A program made the translations under genes and the position numbers. This document shows, piece after piece, positions 56,444 through 64,000 of a stretch of 64,000 nucleotides of DNA. The notes beneath the pieces are model-generated. The model did no database searches, had not been told where the DNA came from, and worked only from the letters and a program-made list of their open reading frames with translations. The stretch is from NCBI GenBank assembly GCA_905221615.1, contig CAJNDT010000331.1, positions 176,878-240,877 on the forward strand, written 5' to 3'. The DNA comes from Symbiodinium sp. CCMP2592. Its lineage: Eukaryota > Sar > Dinophyceae > Suessiales > Symbiodiniaceae. The first letter of the stretch is position 1; the number at the start of each line of letters is the position of its first letter.

Positions 56444-56695
56444 GGACCGAGTGCTACAGCCGTAGTCGACGAGGCCCACGCCAAAAAAGGCTATACAGCA
56501 GCACAAAGCGGCAACACTGGCTGCACTCCCAAGCTTGCCAGTGTTTGGCCTGCGTTCTGCCACTGGATGCCACCGATTCACATCCTCGCTGCCGTGTTGC
56601 CTTCGTCGCACGGGTTAGATAAAGCCATGGCCACGATTCCGGAGAATCTTGTGGCGCCATTTTTTTCGTCACGTACGTGTTCGTGCATTCGATGA
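56444..56695 (-). repeat. SINE-like dispersed repeat, most complete copy
   Basis: On the minus strand it starts with the 5' part shared with 20,218-20,335 (AGATTCTCCGGAATCGTGGC...GCAGCGAGGATGTGAAT). After about 85 bases come TTTTTTGGCGTGG, GCCTCGTCGACTACGGCTGT and CACTCGGTCCC, followed by an A-rich tail. Roughly 250 bases, non-coding. No clear tRNA-type A/B boxes could be confirmed by eye. Confidence 0.7.
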
Positions 56696-56699
56696 AGCG

Positions 56700-57640
56700 G
56701 TGGCGGATTGAGGCAGTGCTTCTGGCATCTCATTCCACCAGATTCGCAAGGTTTGCCTTTAAATCTTCGGGAACGGAAGATTCCAGGCTGGGTTTGCAGT
56801 GGGTGTCAAACCTGCCAAAGTAAATCAGTTCGGAAAAAGGTTCTTCCTGCTTGGCTGAGCATGTTTGTGATCTTCTGTCCCAAGATCATTCTCTACCCTG
56901 CTGAATTCCCTCATTGACGGAACGATGGACAAAAGGACTTGCCATGTGACTTCAACCCGTACTGCATCAGATGTCGTCGCCTTCGGAGGGAATGACCTGC
57001 AGTCTGCAGCGATGAGTTGCTTTGCGTGTGAAGATCCAGTGTATCATGTCTGGCTGTGTGTCTTCCAGCAAAATAGTGAAAAAACAATCTACTGCGACAA
57101 TACGACTCCATCACCAATGCTCCTGCTGCTGCAACAACCCACAAGATTCCGCGAAGTTTCCACCAAAACTTGCCATTCTTTCGCTTTGATGCCCCACTCA
57201 CGTAAGCAAGTCTTGTTGTCTGCATCGGAAGCGAAGTAGCAGAGCATTTTCAAGTAAAGATGCGGGGTCAAGTTGGAGCAATGTAAGGTTCCTCGCTAAC
57301 GCCACGCCATGTTTAAAGACCCTCCGGCAAGGTGGGCTTGCAATTGGGAAATCTGTGAAAGGTGCACACGTGCAAACAGCCGTCCCCACCTTCTCACATC
57401 GAGCATCGTGGAGCCCGCATTTTTTCAGGCTTGTCGCATCGCAGTAACGTCGCGAAGAAAGTTTCATGTGTTTACTCATGGGTGTTTTACTTTACCATGT
57501 TCCAAACACAACATTTCAGCCCAAGACACGCGTGCTTCAGCATAGCTTAAAGCTTCGCTCCATGCTTTAAAAATTTGAACATGCAGCAATTTGCTTTTAC
57601 TTTTCATGCACATGATTTACTTCAGCACGCGTCAGTTTTG
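56700..57640. other. Non-coding stretch, no gene seen
   Basis: Moderately AT-rich. Frames are short and lack motifs. It may hold the upstream end of the tyrosine-recombinase element that begins near 57,676, but no terminal repeat was recognised. Confidence 0.45.
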
Positions 57641-57675
57641 CAGTTTTGTACAACATAGCTTCTTTGCGTCCTTTG

Positions 57676-58155
57676 ATGGACTCGGAGGCTGACCCTGCTC
57701 CACAGTCGGCAGAGCTTCAACAAACTTTACGGTGGTTGGACCTCCCTGTCAGGCAATTTGACATTGCATTGTGTGAGGCGACTTTAACTGACAGGATCGC
57801 TGCATTGGAAGAGCAACTTTCCGCTCTCCAATCGTCGCGCCAAACCTGTTTGGCCAAGCTGGAAGAGTACCGCACTTACTTTGACAGTAGTCTTTGGAGC
57901 CTTTTTGAAGGTGCCAAGAAGCAGGCCAGCAAAGAGAGTGCAGCGATCCGTGAAGATTTCTTTGCTGCTTTACTTGAGCTACGCGAAGACACTCTCGAAG
58001 CTTTGGGCGGAGTACACGAAAGAGTAGATCATATTTTTCAACAACGATTGCCTGCTTTGCATACAGATATTGATATTCTGAGTGCTCGCCTTCAAATTCT
58101 TGAAGGCCAACCGGAGCGTACAGACGGTGATTCTTTTCTTGATTCACTTGATTGA
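57676..58155 (+). CDS. Coiled-coil protein upstream of tyrosine recombinase
   Basis: 159 residues from the ATG at 57,676 (MDSEADPAPQSAEL). An upstream in-frame TTG adds ten residues but is a poorer start. Most of the protein is predicted helix with heptad-like Leu/Ile spacing, for example DRIAALEEQLSALQSSRQ near residues 36-53 and further helices to about residue 145. The end is acidic. No enzyme motif. It stops three bases before the recombinase start on the same strand, which suggests co-expression as in a two-ORF element. A nucleic-acid-binding, Gag-like or partner role is inferred only from position and coiled coil. Confidence 0.7.
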   Translation: MDSEADPAPQSAELQQTLRWLDLPVRQFDIALCEATLTDRIAALEEQLSALQSSRQTCLAKLEEYRTYFDSSLWSLFEGAKKQASKESAAIREDFFAALLELREDTLEALGGVHERVDHIFQQRLPALHTDIDILSARLQILEGQPERTDGDSFLDSLD

Positions 58156-58158
58156 GAT

Positions 58159-60366
58159 ATGGCAGATGCCTCCGATGATAGTCGCTTTCGTGTGAAACGT
58201 TACAGGCGACAACCGGAAGAGGCTTCTTTGCAAGACGCTCCTATGGAGCGGGAAGACGGTAAGGATGATTCTAGTCCTGCTTTGACACTTTCTTCAGGTG
58301 ATGGTTCCTTTGCTGTGGTGGAGGCCACTTCGGCGTTTGATTTGCCGGTACCATCATCTTGGAACCCAGGTGCTCCTGCTTTACCGACGGTGCCTGCGGC
58401 ACCCAAGTGGAAGCCTCGGCCTCGACCACTCTTTCCACTGGTGGACAGGTCTTCTCCAGCGGCTACGGCGCCGTCTCGGGGTGATGTGCCCAAAGCTCGA
58501 CCGGTTTTCTCTCAGCGCTCTGCTTTTACGCTGCGATCTTCACAGGACGCAAGGGACAGACCTGCTTTTCTTTCTGCTCGTGATTACGCGGTCTTCCCCT
58601 CAGAGTCCAGGCCTCCCTCGTCGGTCTCCTGCTTTTCAGGCACTGGGGACGAGGCTGGTGTTTCAGCTTTGAGTGACACTATGGTGGACAACCTCATTCA
58701 GGCGGCAGATGCTTTTGCTTCTTCAGCTGAATTTGCATTTCCTCCAGAACCACCCACTGTGCTACCTGGCAAATTTGCTTTGCCAGCCCGGCCCGCAACC
58801 TTGACAGCACGGGTTACTTTGCAGAACGATGTGCATGCAAAGCTCCGCGCCAAGGGCATTCTTTTGTGGCGCCAGCTAGTTTTGCTCCTTGCGCCTTTGA
58901 GCGCTGCTTTGCAGGAAATTTTAGAGTCGGCGTCCTCAGAAGCTTTACTCGCTCAGCTGGTGGCGTCCGTGGCGGACACCACGTTGGTCAGGTATGTGCA
59001 GAGTTGCCTGCAGTACTTTGCCTTGCTTCAGGATCTGGGCTTCGATGCCTCTCGGATCTCCCAGGTGCAAGCTTATGATGTTATGATACAGCTTTACCGG
59101 TCCCCTGAGGATGAAGAAGAAGTTCCCATGTCATGCTTCCCCCTCAATACGTTGAAGGCGCTGAGGTGGATGGTCAAGGTGGCCACCATTTCCTTTCCGG
59201 ATCTTTACACAGGTCTTTTTCATTCGGTGGCGCACCAACGTAACGAAGCAGATCGCCGAGAGTCAGTGCCTTTGCCACTGGATTTTGTTGCTTACCTGGA
59301 GTTTTGCCTGCTTTCAAATACCTTTCCTGATTTGCAATTGAACATCGGGGCGCTCCTGGTTATGATTTGGGGCTCTCTGCGGTTCAGCGATGCCATGCAT
59401 GTGAAGTGGGGCTCTTTACTTTACGAACAAGAGGTGGGCCGTGGAATTTCTTTCCGGACCAAGACCTCAGTGCGTGGTGCTCCCTTTGGGGTGGTAGGAG
59501 TGGGCCTGGTTGGTCCATGGTTCCAGCTATGGCTTGCTTTACTGAAAAATGAATGGTGTCGTATTGGGAAGGTGGCGGGCCCTGTGGAGCCAGATGCCTT
59601 ACTTTTCCATGCGAGCGACGACGAGTTGTTCGTCCCCATGACATATGGGGAGGGCCTTGCTACTTTACGTCACCTTTTATCGCGTTGGAACAGGCTCTCA
59701 GATGCTCAGGTGCAGAATTATACTTTGCATAGCTGTAAAACCACGCTGTTATCATGGGCAAATCAACTTTGCATCAGCGAAGATCGGCGAGCTGTGCAAG
59801 GTCACCACAGGCATAGCAGCGCACGCCTCTACAGCAGAGATGATGTTTTCGGTGCGTTAACTTTACAGAAAGAACTTTTGCTTTCCATTCGACAAGGTTG
59901 GCGACCTTTGTGTCCTCAGCATCGCGGCGGACAAGTTCCTTTACAGGAACCGGCACTGGAATCTCGGTCTGTCAGCTTTGCCGATCCCTGCTTTGCGATT
60001 CCAGGGGGTCCACCGGCTTTTGAGCAGAACACTCAGCTTTGCCCCACCATCGATGTGGAAGCAGATTTGGCAGGTGCTACTTCCCCGTTGGCATTGGACC
60101 CTGGTGATGTTGTGGCCCCAGAGAAGGCAACCACACTTCCTTTGCACTCGTCAGGTGAGTCAGGCACTCCGGATGAGCTTCTTTTCATCATCACTGCCAA
60201 GACTATTCATAAGGCGGTGGTGTGCTCTGAGCTCGACCGTTGCACCACTTTCCAAGGAGTGCATCTGAAACCTGCCTGCGGGTGTATAGTCAGTGTCTTT
60301 CAAGTCGTGCATTTTGCACCCACAGGTAAGAAGCTTTGCAGACACAAGGCATGCTTGGAGCTTTGA
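58159..60366 (+). CDS. Tyrosine recombinase (integrase family), dinoflagellate mobile-element type
   Basis: 735 residues. The first ~190 are Pro/Ser/Arg-rich and probably disordered. A helical SAM-like core-binding region follows (~210-370), then the catalytic domain. Catalytic residues are visible in order: Arg408 (WGSLRFSDAM), Lys435 (FRTKTSVRG), His524 with Lys527 in place of the usual Arg (LHSCKTTLLSW), His549 (VQGHHRH) and the nucleophile Tyr558 (ARLYSRDD), nine residues after the His as expected. The enzyme would cut and rejoin DNA through a 3'-phosphotyrosine link to integrate or excise the element. The C-terminal ~150 residues are unrelated to the catalytic fold, with a Cys-rich end (CSELDRCTTF, KPACGCIV). 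The frame is intact. Confidence 0.85.
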   Translation: MADASDDSRFRVKRYRRQPEEASLQDAPMEREDGKDDSSPALTLSSGDGSFAVVEATSAFDLPVPSSWNPGAPALPTVPAAPKWKPRPRPLFPLVDRSSPAATAPSRGDVPKARPVFSQRSAFTLRSSQDARDRPAFLSARDYAVFPSESRPPSSVSCFSGTGDEAGVSALSDTMVDNLIQAADAFASSAEFAFPPEPPTVLPGKFALPARPATLTARVTLQNDVHAKLRAKGILLWRQLVLLLAPLSAALQEILESASSEALLAQLVASVADTTLVRYVQSCLQYFALLQDLGFDASRISQVQAYDVMIQLYRSPEDEEEVPMSCFPLNTLKALRWMVKVATISFPDLYTGLFHSVAHQRNEADRRESVPLPLDFVAYLEFCLLSNTFPDLQLNIGALLVMIWGSLRFSDAMHVKWGSLLYEQEVGRGISFRTKTSVRGAPFGVVGVGLVGPWFQLWLALLKNEWCRIGKVAGPVEPDALLFHASDDELFVPMTYGEGLATLRHLLSRWNRLSDAQVQNYTLHSCKTTLLSWANQLCISEDRRAVQGHHRHSSARLYSRDDVFGALTLQKELLLSIRQGWRPLCPQHRGGQVPLQEPALESRSVSFADPCFAIPGGPPAFEQNTQLCPTIDVEADLAGATSPLALDPGDVVAPEKATTLPLHSSGESGTPDELLFIITAKTIHKAVVCSELDRCTTFQGVHLKPACGCIVSVFQVVHFAPTGKKLCRHKACLEL

Positions 60367-60599
60367 GCTTTCGGAAAAATTTTTGTCAGGTGCAGGCAGG
60401 GAGTGCATGTGAGTGCAGTGCATATGCCTTCCCCTCTACTGTTCGCTACCAGCCTCGCCTGTCACAGCCTCGGCTCGCTTCCAGCTTTAGCGTATCGGAG
60501 CTCGGGGGACTCCCGACTACTTTGCGTACAAGGCCCTGCTGCACAGCTGTTGTGACAAGTCAGCTTTGTTCAGTGTGCTGTTACAGTACATGTGTAACA

Positions 60600-60912
60600 C
60601 TGCAGTGCTTTGCGTGATTCCCGCGCCCACTTGGCGGCAGATGCGCGTCGAAAAGCTGATACATCTGCTTTGCGTCAACTTTAGCGTCCTAATGTGCGTC
60701 AAATTCTGCTTAGCGTACTGTTTGCGTCCTAATGTGCGCCTAATGTGCGCTATTTGCGTCGCTTGCGTCTGCTTTGCGTCAGCTTTGCGCCTTCGTGTGC
60801 GCCAACGGTATGTGTTGCGTCGCCTTTGCGTCCTAATCGGCGCAGTGTTGCGTCCTAGTGTGCGCCAGTTGTGCGCTACTTGCGTCTTGAACAAGCGCGT
60901 GCGTTGCTTGCG
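60600..60912 (+). repeat. TTTGCGTC / CCTAATGTGCG short-word repeat
   Basis: GCGTC occurs more than a dozen times in about 310 bases, often as TTTGCGTC or GCGTCCTAATGTGCGCC. Spacing is irregular. The through-running frames on both strands are artefacts of this repetition. Confidence 0.8.
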
Positions 60913-60939
60913 TCATAACGGGTTATCAGACCCCGCTTC

Positions 60940-60941
<2 letters not shown>

Positions 60942-60971
<30 letters not shown>
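60942..60971. repeat. (TA)n microsatellite
   Basis: Perfect alternating TA, about 30 bases, immediately after the GCGTC-rich stretch. Confidence 0.95.
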
Positions 60972-60973
<2 letters not shown>

Positions 60974-61165
60974 GGCCTAATTGAGCCGAATTCGCGTCAC
61001 ACTTCGTCAGCTTTGCGTGCTTATCAGCGTAGTCACATGCCAACTTTGTGATTCAGCGTTGCAAGCAGCAGCACAGTCTCTTATGTGAAGCTTCGTGTGC
61101 CGCGTAGAGCTTTGCCCGAGCCTTTTCACGCGTTCCCTTCGCAAGCTTCCGCTTTTCTTTGCGTC

Positions 61166-62192
61166 ATGGCACAGAGTGACTACTTTCCGGAGAACTTTTC
61201 GGAGCTCTCGGCTTGGGATCTCTGGGATGCCTCGGAACGTTTCGCAGGGCGGGACGGTTATTCCCGTGAGCAGTGGTTCAGCTTCTGGCGTTCAGCTTTG
61301 CAAGATCAAGTGGATGCCTCGACCCAGGATCTCGCTTCTACTTTGCCTTGCACTACTACGACGGAGCCGGCACCCTCGGATGAACTTGATGGGGCTACTA
61401 CGGAGGATACCTCTACTTTGCATACACCTGCAGAGGCTCCCCCATCTACTTTGCCAGTCTCGGAAGGCCCTGGCCACGAATGGGGCACAGAGGACTGGGT
61501 GCCGACTCCGGCACCTTCCTGGAGGAAGAACCGTGGGCCTCCTCAGAGCCCTGGGTCCCTAGCGACATTACCAGACACCTGGAGCGCTGGGACCCAAGCC
61601 CGGACACTACTACTTTGCAGACGGAATCCGAAGCTCCGGGCGAAACTTTGCCGTGCACCGTGGATGCGGATCCACCCTCCACCCCGCCGGCAACTGAGGT
61701 GCTTTCCACTGATGAGCCGCCCTCTTCTTTGCCTACACCCACCACGGAGGAGGCTGAGGACTTCAACTATGTGCCGTGGAACTTTTCGCAGCTTTCGGAG
61801 GCACTACCTCGGCTACCCAGTCGGATCCTTTGCCTTCGACGACCTCTACCGACTCGTCCCCTCCTTTACGATCGTCGGCTACTTCGGGGACTACCCCAGC
61901 ACAAGACGGTAGTTCTTTACCGCAAAGCTCAGAACCCACGGACGGTGCGGGTACCAGAACTTTACCGCACAACCAGCGTGTGTTTCGTACCTCGTGGGGC
62001 GAAACACAGTTGATCCAACGGGCAACGGTATTCTGGTGCCGAGAAGGTTGCACAAGCTGCTCAGGAGCAGGTACACGCGGTGCTACTTTGCTTGACCCTA
62101 CTCATGCACATGTCCATCGCTGCAGACTCTGTTATGGAGAATACCGTCGACGTCAGGGGCGCAATACTTTCTGCAATGCGCACGGGCAGTAG
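61166..62192 (+). pseudogene. Frame-broken acidic, Thr/Pro-rich protein with C-terminal Cys/His cluster
   Basis: Starts at MAQSDYFPENFSELSAWD and reads through a Thr/Pro-rich repeat (STLP, STLH) to about 61,530. It continues in the next frame (PWASSEPWVPSD... to YVPWNFSQLSE) to about 61,790, and then in a third frame to the stop at 62,192. The last part holds a possible metal-binding cluster: FWCREGCTSC, then HAHVHRCRLCYGE and FCNAHG. The motif NFSELS / NFSQLS occurs twice. Two frame changes make this a decayed gene or an error-bearing assembly of a ~340-residue protein. Function unknown. Confidence 0.5.
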
Positions 62193-62481
62193 CGTCATAC
62201 TTTACCGCCAGACGCGTCCTTTACGGTGCTTTTTCTGGCGGTGAAGTTCTTAATTGCGTCAATGCTGGGTTCCCACAGCTGTTACTTTACTTTAGCGTTT
62301 GCTCACTGTAGGTATGCTTTGCTCAGCCTCGCACGGGCCTCCGGCCTTTTTTCCTTTCGTTTGGGACCCAGCAGCACGCGTCATCGACTTCCTTTGCTCT
62401 TCGAGAAAAATTTCCGCTTGCCCTGTTGCACTTTCGCATATGTTCTTGCTTAACCTCTGCCACCAGCGTGCTTGTCAGGTT

Positions 62482-62685
62482 ATGGATTCCTTATCCTCGA
62501 GATCTACGATGCAGCAGTTAGCCACAGCTTTGCAACTCTCGATTCCGGCATCTGCAGCCTCTCTCGGTGATTTGACTTTGCTTTCGTTTGGCCTTGGCAC
62601 CGTAAACCTGGAAGGTCTGGATGCTTTCCTGGCTTCCAAAGGCTGGTCACCTGATGCAGATGAAGCATCCATCATGCGTGCGTGA
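62482..62685 (+). CDS. Small hypothetical protein
   Basis: 67 residues from the ATG at 62,482 (MDSLSSRSTMQQLATALQL), ending in DADEASIMRA. Composition is protein-like with a helix-friendly middle (LEGLDAFLASKGW). No family recognised. It could be an exon or a chance frame. The opposite strand is also open. Confidence 0.3.
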   Translation: MDSLSSRSTMQQLATALQLSIPASAASLGDLTLLSFGLGTVNLEGLDAFLASKGWSPDADEASIMRA

Positions 62686-62913
62686 ATGGGTTTTATTTTC
62701 CGCCGAAAGTGTAGACAAAGTTTGTCGAAAAAGGAAAACAGTGTTTTCACTTGTGTGTGAGTGACACTAGACAAGCTTTGCCGTGCAGCTTTCGGCTTGA
62801 AGTTGGATCTGTGATCCAAAAAGTTTTTGTAGAGTAGCTTGTAGTGCTCCGCAGCAGTGGGGGTCGTCAGCGACGACCTTCCACTCCCTTTTATATAACT
62901 GTCAGTGCCAGTT
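62686..62913. other. Short spacer
   Basis: AT-rich spacer with repeated GTGTTTTCACTTGTGTGTGA-like sequence and the phrase GTCGTCAGCGACGACC, a near-palindrome that recurs at about 63,167. No gene. Confidence 0.4.
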
Positions 62914-63999
62914 ATGGTTGACCAAGCAGCCCGCACTTATGCGGCTGAGTCGCCAGAGGCGCCGTACCCTAGAAGGGACGGTCGGGAAAATCAGTTGGCA
63001 GCGCCACAATGCCTGCAACGCGTGCGACAGTGTCGCTCCTGCCTCCGCTTTTTGCAGTGCAATCCAATATTTGTTCTAGAGCAGGCCATGCGTGAAGAAA
63101 TGGCACAACAGGAGATAAGTTATCTCCTTTGGGCCATTAGCTGCGCCATGCGGGTAGACCCCGCGGTCGTCAGCGACGACCACGAATCCCTCAATCGAGC
63201 AGGGGAAGGGGAATCCAAAGTTTGGCCCCCCTTCTACCCTTTTGCACAGATGCAGGGGGAACAACCGGACACCTCAGGCAGTGAATATCCGATGCATCGG
63301 TATACAATGTCGCAGCGCGACGTGCCTATGCGGCCAGCGGCCACGCCTGGTTGGCCGTATACCGGCCTCTTTGACTGGCCCCCCAGTGGGGAGGAAGACA
63401 ATGTCCCCAAGCTCCAGTGGAGACTCAATTGGGTGGATGCCCTAGAGGGCCACGTGGCTGCTAAGGTGGAAGCCAGCGGCTTCCAATGGCACCCAGAGGG
63501 TAAGGGCAAAGGCAAGGGCGGTTGGGTCAAGATTCTCCCTGCGGAGAAGAAAAAGAAAAAGACTCACAAAACTGCCAGCGGCAGTACCGACCCCACCGCC
63601 TCGTCCAGCACTGCTCTGCCGACAGCGTCGGCATCAGCCTCGGACCCTCCCTTGCCGCCGCCAACGGCCGTTCCTGCTAAGCCTGTTTCGGCCACAACAG
63701 GCAGCCCGCCCGCAGCCGAAGCTGCCGACGTCGCCCCGCCAGCGGCGGAGCCGGCCATTGAAGTTATTGACACTGACAGTGATCAGAACTCGGGAGACTC
63801 CGAGGTATCCTTGGCTAGCAGCCAGGCCGCAACGGCAGTGCCGTTCGCGCCGAACGCGAACACTGTGGTCGTGTCCAGACGCAGCGTCGCAATCGCCAGC
63901 GAGGCTGGCAGTTTCAGCCTGGGGAGGACCCCCAAAATAACGATTGGCGTAACCTTGGGTCAGCGACCGACAACAGGTACCCCGGCCTGCGTGCGCTAG
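62914..63999 (+). CDS. Hypothetical protein, basic and low-complexity C-terminal half
   Basis: 361 residues from the ATG at 62,914 (MVDQAARTYAAESPE). An in-frame GTG nine bases upstream is less likely. The first ~190 residues are mixed and include CLQRVRQCRSCLRFLQC, a Trp/Pro-rich middle (WPPFYPFAQMQG, WRLNWVDALEGHVAAKVE) and a Gly/Lys stretch (HPEGKGKGKGGW). Then come KKKKK and a long Ala/Pro/Ser/Thr-rich tail with an acidic VIDTDSDQNSGDSE patch. The stop lies at the window edge (63,997-63,999). Such architecture fits a retroelement Gag-like or nuclear protein, but I recognise no family. Function unassigned. Confidence 0.55.
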   Translation: MVDQAARTYAAESPEAPYPRRDGRENQLAAPQCLQRVRQCRSCLRFLQCNPIFVLEQAMREEMAQQEISYLLWAISCAMRVDPAVVSDDHESLNRAGEGESKVWPPFYPFAQMQGEQPDTSGSEYPMHRYTMSQRDVPMRPAATPGWPYTGLFDWPPSGEEDNVPKLQWRLNWVDALEGHVAAKVEASGFQWHPEGKGKGKGGWVKILPAEKKKKKTHKTASGSTDPTASSSTALPTASASASDPPLPPPTAVPAKPVSATTGSPPAAEAADVAPPAAEPAIEVIDTDSDQNSGDSEVSLASSQAATAVPFAPNANTVVVSRRSVAIASEAGSFSLGRTPKITIGVTLGQRPTTGTPACVR

Positions 64000-64000
64000 T

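Larger units (their letters stand above)
57676..62192 (+). mobile_element. Tyrosine-recombinase mobile element (Crypton- or DIRS-like)
   Basis: A coiled-coil ORF and a tyrosine-recombinase ORF are arranged head to tail with a 3-base gap, followed by GCGTC-rich repeats and a frame-broken ORF with a Cys/His cluster. No reverse transcriptase is seen, which favours a Crypton-like or RT-lacking derivative over an intact DIRS element. Outer boundaries are uncertain. Inclusion of the 61,166-62,192 region is a guess from proximity and shared CTTTGC-rich composition. Confidence 0.55.

Noticed and set aside
1..64000. tRNA, rRNA, spliced-leader RNA or CRISPR arrays
   Set aside because: No cloverleaf with a T-loop motif, no recognisable rRNA core, no spliced-leader sequence, and no array of regular short repeats with unique spacers was found by eye.

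Overview
The window looks like nuclear DNA of a dinoflagellate alga (Symbiodiniaceae-like or a relative). Pointers: TTTAGGG-type telomere motifs scattered through it; very low gene density; a copia-type retroelement next to a tyrosine-recombinase element and a pogo-type transposase; exons joined across non-GT introns ending in AG; and many unrelated tandem-repeat families. No bacterial operon signals, tRNA, rRNA, CRISPR array or conserved housekeeping gene was found. The organism is inferred from style, not from a marker gene.

Layout. 1-20.2 kb is repeat-dominated and holds no gene I can support: two small interstitial telomere tracts (3.9 and 4.1 kb), a seven-copy array of ~0.6-kb units (6.9-11.1 kb), a foldback element (12.3 kb), triplet microsatellites and a ~19-copy minisatellite (14.6-16.2 kb), and dispersed SINE-like repeat ends (18.8-20.3 kb). 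20.3-30.8 kb is the richest coding block. It carries a copia-type integrase / reverse transcriptase / RNase H polyprotein, interrupted by two frame changes, with a cytosine-methyltransferase-like domain between integrase and RT. A separate 1,663-codon frame follows, its start overlapping the pol stop. It combines a Tpt1/KptA-like domain, an acidic linker, an eight-cysteine cluster and an exonuclease-endonuclease-phosphatase (EEP) nuclease.

33.1-50.4 kb is a head-to-tail array of a ~6.44-kb unit (2.7 copies, nearly identical). Each full repeat carries one complete minus-strand pogo/DDE_1-type transposase gene. The array also contains perfect 95-bp hairpins, 440-bp subrepeats and 60-bp hairpin repeats. 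52.5-56.0 kb holds a duplicated purine-rich block and a long coding region broken into several frames that I do not recognise. 57.7-60.4 kb is a two-gene tyrosine-recombinase mobile element: a coiled-coil ORF, a 3-nt gap, then the recombinase. 60.4-64 kb contains GCGTC-rich repeats, another frame-broken coding region with a Cys/His cluster, and an intact unknown ORF with a basic, low-complexity C-terminal half.

How the parts fit: nearly everything recognisable is mobile DNA or its decay products. The most unusual assembly is the 20.3-30.8 kb block, where a copia pol with a methyltransferase-like fold is followed by an RNA-repair-like plus EEP-nuclease ORF. Whether the two frames form one element cannot be settled from one copy, because I could not find flanking LTRs and the 5' end abuts a dispersed repeat.
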